DNA from: Tetmemena sp. SeJ-2015
Lineage: Eukaryota; Ciliophora; Spirotrichea; Sporadotrichida; Oxytrichidae
Assembly (NCBI GenBank): GCA_027382625.1
Contig: JAJKFJ010021366.1
Coordinates: 1 to 64,000 of the forward strand
Length of the DNA stretch: 64,000 nucleotides
Reading direction: 5' to 3'
Part shown: in pieces, positions 38,001-50,000 of the stretch
Layout: each line of letters begins with the position of its first letter
Position numbering within the stretch: position 1 is the first letter of the stretch
Position numbers and translations under genes: made by a program
The notes under the pieces: model-generated
What the model was told of the DNA's origin: nothing
What the model saw: the letters and a program-made list of their open reading frames with translations, nothing else
Databases searched by the model: none

Positions 38001-38979
38001 TAATTCCTACGTTTAGATTTATTATAAAGCAAATTAATATTTCTAAAAACAAGTTTTCATTTGCAAAATCTCAAATGATCTACTAATTTACAAATTTAAT
38101 TAAAATTATATTTTAATTTTTTTAGTAAAGTAAACGAGTTTTAATATGTATGAAGTTGGATCGACTGATGTGAAGCCAGCGTGGTGAGCACCTGGGATAG
38201 CAATGTCTCTAATCTTTGCAGCGCCGAACTTGGGATACTAACTCTTGAGGTCAGTCATCCAAGTCGCCAAAGAACCAGGATACTTGTAGATCTCTCCTTC
38301 CCCGTCATAAGCAGCATAGTATTTACAAATCATGGGATAAAAATATAATAATTTTAAATTGAATCTTATTTCTATTAAAAAAAGAATGGACTTAATATTT
38401 AATTCCTTAATTTCATTGACTTTAAAATTCAAATTTCAACTTAAAATTTCCTTTATCTAATTTAATTAAGTAATTTAACAATGAAACTTAAAATTAATTA
38501 GCTAATTTTAATGATTCGAATTAACAAAGAACAAAAATAAATTTTATAAATACAAATATTAGAATCTCTTTAAGTGATATTCGAACTGAGCAGGTGTGAC
38601 GGTTTGTAGGTTTCTTAAGCTGTCAAGACTTTCACTGGTGCTCTCAGAGTTCAAGAAAGTTTCTAAAGTTTAGAAGATAAGCCACAGCCATTTATAATGA
38701 AGATTTGAAATTCGTAATTAGAAAAATGTTTGCGAGGATATCCTCAAGCTTAGATGATTAAATCGTATTCTGTCTCGCTTTAAGTTTCATCTAAAATTAT
38801 ATATAAATACATCATTAATTTAGAAATTTATATCGTAATCTGTAAAATATAAGACAGCTTAAATTTTTCTACAAATTAGTTTCGAAGTGAGAAATATAAT
38901 TCTTACTGGTTTGTTGAGCGAGAGAGATATTGAGGAAGCCGGCTAGGGCTAGAACGATAGCAGCTGATTTTCTTAGCAT
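35041..38979 (-). CDS. Secreted PI-PLC X-domain paralogue C, split into about 14 MDSs
   Basis: The signal peptide starts at 38979 (MLRKSAAIVLALAGFLNISL), with intron donor GTAAG just after LAQQ. The ordered segments are TFLNSESTSESLDSLRNLQT to FEY (38690-38582); YAAYDGEGEIYKYPGSLATW to IAIPGAHHAGFTSVDPT (38323-38150); VAANGVFMTGY (about 37915-37870); AQLTTATSIPLTTIYNTL (37650-37540); IGVRYLDIRIARNPAVSG (about 36680-36610); LSHSFVSSVTLDSVLQQIN; AFLVANPGEIIIAD; VNDGQGAGMN; AWSVDVTAAII; NAISTYGGVF; FTGFTTSASVPTITNKRAWL; TYLPESSFNVLKSDPYISVA (35460-35225); and FFRYLPTSQIMRLSQNIVN. The pointers read are AATA, AACT, ATA, AATATTG, CCTCT, AAT, ATT and ATGAAT, and all restore the frame. The catalytic-type His of GAHHAG and of LSHSF are present. 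The last short segment seen in B and D (FEKF..DW) was not found nearby, so the 3' end is unresolved. Confidence 0.8.
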
Positions 38980-40562
38980 TAGATTCGCCTATTCAAATAT
39001 ATATAATTATTCTAGAAATTTCTATCCAAGATAGATTTTAAATACTATGAAGTTTAAAATCGTGAATATTTTTTATCTTTAAACTTTTTTATTTTTCTCA
39101 TCTGTTGTTGAATTACGGAGTATGTTTTATTTTATTATTTTAGTTAATAGATAAATATATGATTTTAATATGTTTTTAAAGTTATTCCTATTATTTTTTT
39201 AATTTTAAAGTGTAATAGAGATTAGAACAGTAAGAAATACATTTGACTATCCTTGGTCCTACCACCAAATAGATCCAATTAAACATTCACTCTATATTAT
39301 TTGGCCTATTAAATTTGCTCATCAAACATTTTGAACACTAATTTTATTGCAATAATATTGAAATCACCTTTCACTATCTCCCTCTAATAATATTTTTAAT
39401 TTAACTCCTTTCTATATTTTCAATATCTACTTTATGCGAATTACTACTCCCTTAAAAATAAATTATTCAAATTTAAGATCATATTAAAAAATTTTAAGAA
39501 TCCTATTTCATTCCTGTAAGTTTAATATTTATACCAAAATTTGCAGCAGAAGTCGAAAATAATCATTTATATTCATATAATTCAAACATGGAAAAATAAT
39601 TAAATAAGATAAATTAGTTTAGGAATAAATAGTATGCATTGTTAAAAATAATAATGATAACAAATCTTTTTCTTCAAAAACCAATTATACATATTAATTA
39701 TCCAATATGTTCAGAAGCTATTATGTTAATTGATTTTTAATTAATTTTTTATCAGCTACCTAATTTTATATTATTCGATTGCAACTTAAGACTTTTCTTT
39801 TTAAAAAAAAATAAACTGTATAAATTCCTAATTTAAAAATCCATTCAGGTTTAGTTTTTAGGATGCAAACAAAAACTAGTTTTGCAGAAAAAGGTCAATC
39901 TATCTCTCATATAAAAAAGATAGCCTGTGTATTAATACAGAATTGAGCGAAAGCCCCATCTACCAATTTCCAGTCTAAGTTCACAGCTCATTGTATAGAA
40001 GAATTTAATATAATTATCAAAGATTTATTTAGAAATTAATTGGCACACCCCTCTCTTTTATTGATAATCTATGAGACATAGATTGATATATGGTAGTGTA
40101 ACGACATTTAATAAATTCTTTAGATGAATATTATATATCTAAATGGCTATTAATTTTACCCTTCCTATATGTTGAGATTCCTCTTTCTTAAAATTAAATT
40201 TTAAATTAAGAATCAAAGCCTTGACAGCTATTATATGTATTTAAATTATCAAAATATTATGATAATAAAATACTCTCTCATTATTTATTCTAATCATTTT
40301 AATAATAAGGGCAGCTGAATATATTTTCCCTTTTTAAATAATTTTTTTTCTCAGGTAATTAAATAAGTTTATTCTATATAAATAAATGGAATTTTTATAT
40401 AATATAAACTATAAAAATTTCAGGCTGTTAAATACATAATAATATCTTGAGGAGAAAAGTTGTATGAATTTAATTACTCAATATAAGAAATGAGATTAAG
40501 AAATCTGTTCCTTTAGATGTAAAAATCCTATATGAAGAATATTTCAATCCTTATTGTTGTGA
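38980..40562. other. AT-rich spacer upstream of PLC C
   Basis: AT-rich intergenic DNA upstream of C. The promoter of C is expected near 38980-39060. Nothing else was recognised. Confidence 0.45.
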
Positions 40563-40640
40563 AGCCGAGCAACCGATTTGCTCGGCTCGTTGGACTCCCG
40601 CTCAAAGGGAAGCATATAGACTTGCGAGAGTAGCTTAAAA
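40563..40640. other. GC-rich hairpin island related to the one at 24.3 kb
   Basis: AGCCGAGCAA (40563-40572) and TTGCTCGGCT (40578-40587) form a perfect 10-bp stem over a 5-nt loop, followed by a small TCCC/GGGA stem. The 3' part (GCATATAGACTTGCGAGAGT) resembles 24343-24366 (GCATATTGATCGGCGAGAGT). The segment CGCTCAAAGGGA is also found in the loop of the foldback element near 33930. It may be a small dispersed element or an ncRNA gene. It lies in the spacer between PLC C and D. Confidence 0.4.
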
Positions 40641-40998
40641 TATAAATTATTTTATCATAATGTATATTTTTTAATTCTCAAGTAAAAAGTTAATTAAAAA
40701 ACTAATGAATAAAATATTTTATAATTGATGAAATCAAAGTGGAAAGAAAGCAAATATAATGCTTTTAAACTCCTTTTTCTCCAATATGCAGCTTGTTCGA
40801 CCTAAAAACTACTTCAACCTAAAATTAATTTAAAATTGTAATGCACATAGAATTAGATCTTTCACAAAGATGTAGACAATATACTAATTTCTAAAATCTC
40901 TCTGATCTATCGAATATAGTCTATTTAATTAAATTTAAGATTGATCAAGTGCCACTTTATTGAATCTATTTAATTTATAATTTTATTTTTAAAAATTA

Positions 40999-43900
40999 TC
41001 AACCCTATAAGATTGCTTAATGAATAAAAAAAGAATTTAAAATAATAGCTTTCCAGTCGGTAAGGTCGTTGAACTTCTCAAAGTTATTTATGTGAAATAC
41101 GATTTCATATATATTTGTTTTTAAACTCATTCTATTTTATAGAGAATGACTTATTTAAGTTGAGTTGAATAACCTTGCTGGTAGAAATATTATTTGCTTT
41201 GTCAAAATTGACGATGTTCTGAGTAAGTCTCATTATCTGGCTGTCCTCCATGTATCTGAAGTAGGCACGAGTTGCAATGGCCCCCATTTTAAATATTAAT
41301 TTGGGAAATGAGGAAAAAACATTTGAAAAAAAGAAATTCTTATAAAAAAAATTTAATAAATGCTTAATTACAACAAAATGCATATATTTCTGTGAGATGA
41401 GCAGGGATTGCATCATGGACTTCTGTAGGGGTGCCTGCGAATAGGTCATCTTCAGTGCCTGCGAGCAAAGCTTCTCCGTAGTTTATCAAAGTGTTTGCAA
41501 GAGTGAGGGGTGAAGCTACTGAGATGCTGGGGTCGGACTTCAGCACCTTAAATGAGCTCTCAGGCAAGTAGGATTAGTTTAGGAAATAGTTTTTGGTCTT
41601 CAAAGCAACCAACACTGGGTTTAAATCAATATTTATTTTAAAACTTTAAGTTTTCTTCCTAAGTCAACAACCAAGCTCTCTTATTTGTGATAGTTGGAAC
41701 GGTAGTGCTTGTAAAGCCAGTGAAATAATTATTTTGCAAAATAACTATATCGCTAGAAATTATAAATTGTTTTAAAAATTAGAATTTTATATGCTTTTGG
41801 CTAATTAAAACTTAAGCTAATTACATTATTTTTTGGGAAATAATTCTTCTTCAAATATACTTTTTCAGACAATCAGGAAGTAATTTGTTATTATATTAAA
41901 CAACATCTTTGAAATTTATAATTAATTATCCAATATTTTATGAATGAAAAAGACTCCTCCGTAGGTTGAGATGGAATCATTTACTTTATCTGCTGTAAGA
42001 ATTTAAATGATCAAAAACTTGCTTAAAATATAAAAGAATGAACGAAGAGTTTATGTAAGTAGAAATTCTTTCACTTAAATTAGTTATAAAATCTTTATAA
42101 ATAGGTTTTAGAAAAAAAAATGATTAAAGTAAAATATAATGAGTTTTTTACTTCTATTGAAGCTTCATTTTTTGTATGTTAAAACTGATATTTAAATTCT
42201 AGAAGAGATTCTTGATCCTGATACATCTACAGCCCACGCATTCATTATTTAAATAAGAGTATTAATAATCCAATAAATAAATCTTCATTTATTTTGTATA
42301 TTATATTATGACTGATACTTCCATTTTCTGAGTTAAACTTAGATACGAACATCAAGATAAAAAAAAATATTTAAGATATTCTTTTTGTTTTTTAATTGAA
42401 ATTCATGCCAGGGCCTTAACCATCGTTAACAATTAAAAACTAAAATCCAATTATTCTGTCAAAATAAAATAATAGATTAACATTCTCAAAATTTAAATGA
42501 GAAATATTAAGTGATTATTAAATGTCGGCAACAATGATCTCGCCAGGGTTGGCAGTAAGGAAGGTATTCACAATATTTATATTCAACTTAAATTAACACC
42601 TATCTAAAATAAATTATTAAACGATTGATCTCTTGAAGAGCTGAATCTAAGGTGACAGTGGACACGAAAGAGTGGGAGAGGTTTAATAATTTATTATATT
42701 TAATATTTAATTAGAGGCGGATAGTTGTAGTTGAGCCACTTACTGCGGGGTCTCTAGCGATTCTAAGGTCAAGATACCTCACTCCGATATTCATAAACAT
42801 GGAAATATTTACAATCTATATTCAATTAAATAAATATATTTATATAGTTTTGTAATTTATACTCCTGAATGGAATTTATAGTTTAAATTTTAACTATAAT
42901 CATGCTTTAATTATTGTTTCTATATGCAGAACCAGTTCCTATAAGGACTCTTTTTTATTATAGGGCTAATTTGGAGAGCTTTTCGACATAACTTAATGAA
43001 TCTATTCTGGTGTGTCTTTATAATTTAAAGGATGGTCCATATAATAAAATAGGCTAACAGATTTGGTAAAGTTACCTTTTAAAAAATTTATTTAAATAAA
43101 AATTATGTTTCCTATCTCCTTAACTTTTAATAAATATTTGTAAATTCCTTCCCTTAGAAATATTTTTTAAAAATTGAAATGGATATTTAGTAGTTAGGTG
43201 AGTGTGAGTGTCTAGCAAGAAGCGACAGCGTTAGTAATTTCAAACTTCTAAGCAGTTGATAGAGAACTGTAGAGGGTAGTGAGTGGAAGACCAGTGGTTG
43301 AATTCAGATAAGTAACATATTTAATTAAAATATTTAAATTTCTTTTGTAGAATATGGTGTTAAATTTACAATATAGATTGAGAGTTTTCTATGAGTAGTT
43401 AAATTAAAAAATCTTTTAAAAAGCTAGATTATTTTTTTTACTAAATTATATTGAGATTGAAGGATTATTTCCTCTCAAGCATTTATAATAAATTTTAATT
43501 TTAAATTGATATCCAGACATGAATGCACTATTTGCATAGAGAGTTTAAATAAATTATTTCTTAATAAGATAATTATTGCTGCTTCATTTTTATTATAAAA
43601 TACAAATTATATTTTGCGAAAAATGACATCCTTCATTTATCGAGGAAAAAATTATTCAAAAAAGTAATAATCTAAAAATTTAATTATAATTTTATTATTT
43701 ATTTTAATCAAAAATTGTAAAAATTTTTAAGTTAAAAATAAAGTTTGGTCTACTTCAACGAATCCAGCGTGATGAGCGCCTGGGATAGCGATGTCTCTAA
43801 TCTTTGCCGCTCCTATCGTAGTAGGATACTCCGTTTTTAGGTCTGTCATCCAACTACTCAAAGACCCAGGATAGGTGTAGATCTCTTCTTCATCGTAGTA

Positions 43901-45097
43901 AGCAGCATAATATTTAATAGGAAGAATACAATTTATATTTTATAAACAATTACACTTATTTTTATATACTCTCACTCTGTAAATAATTAATGAATTAAAA
44001 ATCAAAAGATAACTTTTTTTTTAAACAGTTATTTAATTGAGTTAACATTTTCTAAGAATAAAAAGTCAGATTAATTTATTCTTTACAATACATTTGCTCA
44101 TTTATAAATTTTATATCAGAAGCAAAAAAATCTTAAATTTTAATTTTGACGATTATTCGAAGTCAGCTGGGGTGATGGTTTGTAGGTTTCTTAAATTTCC
44201 AAGATATTCGCTCGTGCTCTCCACGTTCAAGAAAGTTTCTAAAAGTTAATAGATTAGCCAGAGCCATTTATAATGAAGTTTCAAAATTCAAAATAGAAAT
44301 ATTATTAAATTAGAAAGTTAAAATTCAGGACGCACACGGCCGGCACTAGGCACCGGTCGCCCTTTCCCTGAAGGCTTTTTGGTATGGTAATCCATTGGCT
44401 GGTGGGTGAGTGCTTAAAAGAGGAAAGGAAAATGGCAGCTGAAGCCCTGGGGAAGGTGGTTGAGCTGCTCACTGGAGAGATAATCAAAGGTGAGTGGTTC
44501 CCACCCACCCTCCTAATCCTGTTAGGCGTGGAGGGATGTGATCTATGGGCAAACACTCAGTCATGCAGCTGGACAGCGAAGCCAGACGCTACGGAGCAGC
44601 GACTTGCTCTCGAAGCTACCGGATTTTTTTTCCTTTTAGGTTTTTGGATATGGTCTGAGAAGCCGGGGCTTCTGCTCAGAATGTGAGGTGGCGGGGGTGC
44701 CACGTGTTTAATATCCCTATTCGGCTGGTAGGTTTGTGTGCGTCAGATAAGTGCGTCACAGCAATATCATTGACGTCACGGCCTATCTTATTTATGCCGG
44801 GGCCCTTAATTCCTTAATTCCCTTAATTATTATTATCAAAAAGAGAAATAAAATAAGAAAGGATTTTTTCACTCCTATAGGAGAAATATGTTTTCTGTTC
44901 CTCTGGTAGTTTTATTTTAATATGAATTTTATATTTCATTTTGAAATTTAAAAAAATTTAAATCTATTAAATAATTTGCATTTAATATTTTTATTAGTTT
45001 CTCTGAGAGAGGTTTAATTCTTACTCATTTATTGAGCGAGGGAGACATTGATGAAACCGGCGAGGGCCAGAGTGATAGCAGCTGCTTTTCTTAGCAT
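40999..45097 (-). CDS. Secreted PI-PLC X-domain paralogue D, split into about 15 MDSs
   Basis: The signal peptide starts at 45097 (MLRKAAAITLALAGFINVSL). The following GTAAG intron carries the second SINE-like copy. The ordered segments are ...SLRNLQTITPADFEY (about 44240-44155); YAAYYDEEEIYTYPGSLSSW to IAIPGAHHAGFVEVDQT (43914-43745); LYANSAFMSGY (43550-43510); NSTTGLPLTTLYSSLSTAQK (43305-43190); IGVRYLDLRIARDPAVSGST (about 42790-42715); LSHSFV; TFLTANPGEIIVAD; DGQGPGMN; AWAVDVSGSR; NDSISTYGGVF; FTGFTSTTVPTITNKRAWLL; SSFKVLKSDPSISVASPLTL (41640-41390); FRYMEDSQIMRLTQNIVNFD (41290-41160); and FEKFNDLTDWKA (about 41090-41050), ending at TGA 40999-41001. The pointers read are AATA, AAACT, TATC, AATATC, CCTCT, AAT, ATGAAT and AAATAA, all frame-restoring. 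Both catalytic-type His segments are intact. Confidence 0.8.
44301..44837 (+). mobile_element. GC-rich SINE-like element, copy 2
   Basis: This is the second copy of the element at 18910-19426, in opposite orientation and with many small differences. It starts ATTATTAAATTAGAAAGTTA and ends with a tail of repeated CCTTAATT units. It is flanked by an imperfect duplication (ATTTCTCTTTTTGA against ATTTCTATTTTGA when read on the minus strand). It lies in the first intron of PLC D, so it need not disturb the protein. The open frame at 44384-44686 is not conserved in copy 1. Confidence 0.65.
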
Positions 45098-47047
45098 AAG
45101 ATTTGACTATTCAAATAATTATTCAAGAAAATTCTATTAAAAATAGAAACCTTTAAAACTAACATAGATAATTAATCACTCAAACATTTTTTAAAATTAA
45201 TTTATGCGATTGTAAAAGTAGTTAATTATGATGAATAATTTCGGGGAATCTATTTTTATTTAAAGATAAAAGAATTTTGATTGTTAATAATTCATGATAC
45301 TGTTTAAAATGTTTATTCAAATTTATAGTGCTTATGCAGGAATTTTTAAGGCATATGAATATAGTTCACTATTTTGTTAACTTAAAAAAGTTACTCATTC
45401 CAATTTTAAAATATATTTTTAGATATAATAGATATGAGTTCAATAGTTAATTTGTATTTGGCTTCCCAAGGGACCTTACAATCAAATATATCAGATTAAA
45501 CTTCCTTTCTAAGGAAATAGTCAATTCAATTATTCAGCAAACACCAGGAAAGCTTATTTCATGTAAAATATATAGCAATTGATATCACCCTCTAATTATA
45601 ATAATATTTTTATTTTTCACCTCATTTAAACTTAATCATATCTCCTAAAAATATATTTACAATTAATATATTCTTAGATTATGTGATGTTGAATAGTATA
45701 ATTTCTATTTTTAAAATAAGTTCATTAAAATATATCTATTTTTCTCTAAAAAAGATTAAGATATTAAAAATTCAAAGGGTTAAATGTATGGAGTATGTTT
45801 TTCTTTAAATCTAATTTCTTTTTATAATAATTAATTTCCTGTAATATTTAATTAAATCTATTATTATTGAAAGAGGTTAATTTCTTATATGAACTTGTTT
45901 ACTTTATATCTTTATTATCATATTTTTAGCTTTGGCTTAAAATAGATTTGAAAGTGGTGAAATGATAAAAATATCAAGAGAAGTTCTTAAACTATTTTTA
46001 AAACCTTATTCAATAAAGAAGAAAAGGAAATAACACGCATTTGATAAATAAAATTAAATAAATAAGCTAAAAAATGGTTAAATTTTACCAAAAATAAAAG
46101 CTTAAATAAATTAAAAAGATGAATAAAGATTCCCAATTAAATTTTTATTTAATTTAGTATAGTAAACCTTGATTAACTTATTTGAAATCTTAGTTTATAT
46201 ACACAATCGACAATTTTAAAATTAGGAACAAAAGTAATTTTAAAGGCTATTTTTATGTTAAATTAAAAGCATTATTGTACCATTGAAATTTATTATTCTT
46301 GTTTTTTCATTCATTAAATTAAAATTAATAAAAAATAGTAAGTTTGTTTTTTGAAAGTATAGTGTTAATTTTAGCATATATATCATTTTGAGTTAAATTC
46401 CTGTTGTATTTAAGAAGAAATTAATACTCTTAAGAGAACTCTTTGCAATCGTTAATTCTTGGAGTGTATCTATTTTCAAGCACTCATATATCTTAACCAA
46501 AAAAGCAATAATTGAGTCAAGATTAAGTTTAGCTCTGGATAAAAGAAAACTACCTTAAAATAAAAATTTTTTAGCACGGATAATGTAAAAATTAATTAAA
46601 ATTTCAGTGAGTTTAAAACTCTAATTAAATAGAATATAAATAAGTATATTTAAGTGATTTCTTTCTAATTTTTTCAAGCAATCTATAATGAAGAATAAAG
46701 TTTAGTTAGACTTATATTTATAAAAAATATTTTCCGTGATTTGACTAATTTTATCAGGAATTATAAAATGCCTTACTTGCTTAAGTTTTCTGATTTCAGT
46801 CTAACTAAAAATTTTAAAAATAATTTGCCTAATTTAAAATATAAAAGGATTAAATTTTAAAAAATTAAATGAATAATATTTTATCTGTTAAATTTCTTTT
46901 AGAAAGCTTCCTTCAATCTCCATAATCAAATTAAGAATTGTATATATAGCAAGGGTCTCATCTTAAGAGCTATTTCATATAGTTATGGATTTAGCATCCT
47001 CCTCAAGCTATTATGGTCAAACTAAGGCTGCAAGCTCTGTATAATAG
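45098..47047. other. AT-rich spacer between PLC D and E
   Basis: About 1.95 kb of AT-rich DNA upstream of PLC D and downstream of E. No gene or repeat was recognised. Confidence 0.45.
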
Positions 47048-50000
47048 TCATCTAAAGTCTACTACCAGTAAAAAAATAAAATGAGATACTTAATTATGTT
47101 GCATTTTAAATTACCAGTCGTCTAATTGCAAGAACTTATTGAAGTTGATTTTAATTTAAAATGATTATAAATGATAATTTATTTCCACTATATAATAAGA
47201 TACATTATTATGAAGATTGAATTAATTTTGAAATAATGGAAAATTATGGATATACAAACTGCCAATAAATTATGTTTATCAGTTTATTTATTTTTCTTTA
47301 ATTGATGCTAATGATAGAACTTGCAACGATTGGCTCAGCTCTGTCCAAGTTGACAATATTTTGATTGAGTCTCACTAATCCAACATCTTTAATCATTCTT
47401 AAAAAGGCACGGTTCACCATGGGTGCCATTTAAAATCAAATTTCAGATCATATTTTAGAATATTTTAGAATATTTTTTGCGTATATTTTAGTTTAAATCT
47501 TAATATATAGCTGGTTGCAATATCTAAATATATAGGAGATTTATTTATAAAAATTCGAATGCAATAACTAAAGTAATCTTACTTGTTAATTATTTTGAAT
47601 GATTTTTTTTTATTTCGAGAAGGTGAGCAGGTACTTTGGTTATGAGGCTGTAAGGAGTATTTATATTTAAATATTTATAAATTAAATAAAAAATGAATCC
47701 ATTCTAAATAAGAATAATTTCATTTGTTCTGAAAATTATTTTCATTCTTTTGCTTATCTATTCTTTTTTCTAAATGATAAATCTTCAAAATAATTGTGAT
47801 TCGTTGCTATATAAGGCAGCAGAGCAAAGTTTTAGATATAATTTAAATTATTAGTGATTTATATAATTAAAGCATATTTTGAGTACCGGTAAGAATAGAA
47901 TCAATACCATCCCCAAGAAAAGCATTTGCCATTTGAACTAGAGTGGCGGCTAAAGTGGTAGTACTGGCAGAAACTGTTGGGTCTGACTTGAGCACGTCAA
48001 TCACTTCTGTACCTCCAATAGGTAGATAACTCTTGTCCACAAAGTAGTTTTCAAGATTGCTCAGAAGTATTACAGGGTATCAAAATAGAATACTAATATT
48101 TCCTAAAATTTCAAAATTAATTTATAATATAATTCAGAAAAAATCAAAATCAATTTTTAAAAATTAAATGAAATTAGCATATAATTTATTTATAATTGTG
48201 CTTGATATTGAGATATGAAAATATTAAATCATTTCAAATCCTGCAAAATTATAATCTATTTATTAAAATATAGAAAAAAATGTTTTTTATTGAATAGTGT
48301 GAATCGAAATTTAAAATTAATCTTTATGTTTGTGATGCTTGGTTTATCATGCAAGTATATTGCACATGTTTGAGATAACTGAATAGTGATAAAATGAATG
48401 GATTAAGTTTTTTTGTGAAAAATTTTGGAATTTTTTTTTAAAAATAAGAAATAATTCTTTGCACCAATAATTTTTAAACTCGACAAATAAGACATTCATA
48501 TTGCAAATTTAAATGCTTTAACACAACCACTTACTCTCTTTATTTTTAATTTGAAGTCGTAAGTTTATTTGGAAACTCAATACAAATTTATGAATATTTT
48601 TTTATTTCACAAGAAATTAAAGTAAAATTAAAAGGGTCTTCAGATTGGGTGAGAAGCCATGAGCGCTTATTTTAGATAGTTGGAAAAGCATGAGTTACAT
48701 CTTCAAAGCCAGTGAATTATTTTATATAATAAAATAAATTTAGACTGAAGATTTATCTTTATTTTATTAAAGGAATAAGAAGAAATGCTTTCAATTATTT
48801 CTCATTTTTTTAAAAATCTAGAGTTATAAACCTTTTATTTTTTATTAATAAGCATCTAGTTTTCCTTTTTTATATCATAAAGTTAGTAGGTTTAAAACTA
48901 GTGATATAAGTTTAAGGTTCTTTAAAACATTTAATGATTAAATTTAAATATTACATAATGAATTAAAATTCAGATTTAAATTATTTTTAGATAATTTTAA
49001 GACTGGAACGCTCAATTTAAGAATTATTTATATACAATTTATATTTTATTCGAATTCTAATTAATTTTTATCTCTGATATCTTGATAAATATTTTAGTAA
49101 ATTTATAGTTTAGTTTTTAATTTGAGGAATAAGAAAATAGATTTTCTTATAAAGTCATTATTTTTGAAAAATATAGCTTCATTTATCTTATGAATCTCAA
49201 AAATTAACATTCTCTTTTATTTATGTAAGTCTCCAAATCATTGAATATACTTTTTATGAACAAAAATTATTTAAGTTTAATTTTTTGTTATTAAAAAGAA
49301 GAATATTCTCACTTGTATTAAATGAGATTATTTATTTAATTTATTTAAAATAATTGAATAATTAAGATTTAATAAGTGAAATAAATACCACCATACTCAG
49401 ATATTCCCCTAGGAAGGTAACTTGAGTCCAAAATCAACATTAATAAATATAAATTAATATATTAATAAATTAATCTCCTTATAAATAAATGTGAATGAAT
49501 TCAGCAGTAATCAAGGCTTGCACTCTTTTTATTTTAAAATAAGCAGCTTTAATTATTATTATTCTCTTGCTATGATAGTTGTGTCTGGTACATTAACATC
49601 CCAAGCATTCATTATGAAATTTAATCAATTTATATGGTTAATTTCAGATTGGGGCCTTGACCATCATTGAGAATCAAACCTCAAAAAATTAGGACAAAAT
49701 AAGAAAAAAAAAGGGATAAAATTAAGTATTTTAAAAAAATTTCACTCTATCATTATTCTTTTATTCATTTATTCTTAAAATAAAACTCTTTACAACAACA
49801 AAATTAAATTGCGAATCCTTAATTTAAATTAATTGCCTTAGCTAATTTCAAATTATTTTTCTAAAAAACATGTATATAAATTGAATGGGGCAAAAAAATT
49901 AGATTAATATCTACGACGAGTATTTCTCCTGGGTTGGCAGTCATGAAGTCATTCAAAATATTATTATAAAATTCTCGAAACATAAATTTTACTTTATTTC

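Noticed and set aside
44384..44686. 100-residue open frame in SINE-like copy 2
   Set aside because: The equivalent region of copy 1 does not keep the frame, so it is unlikely to be a protein.
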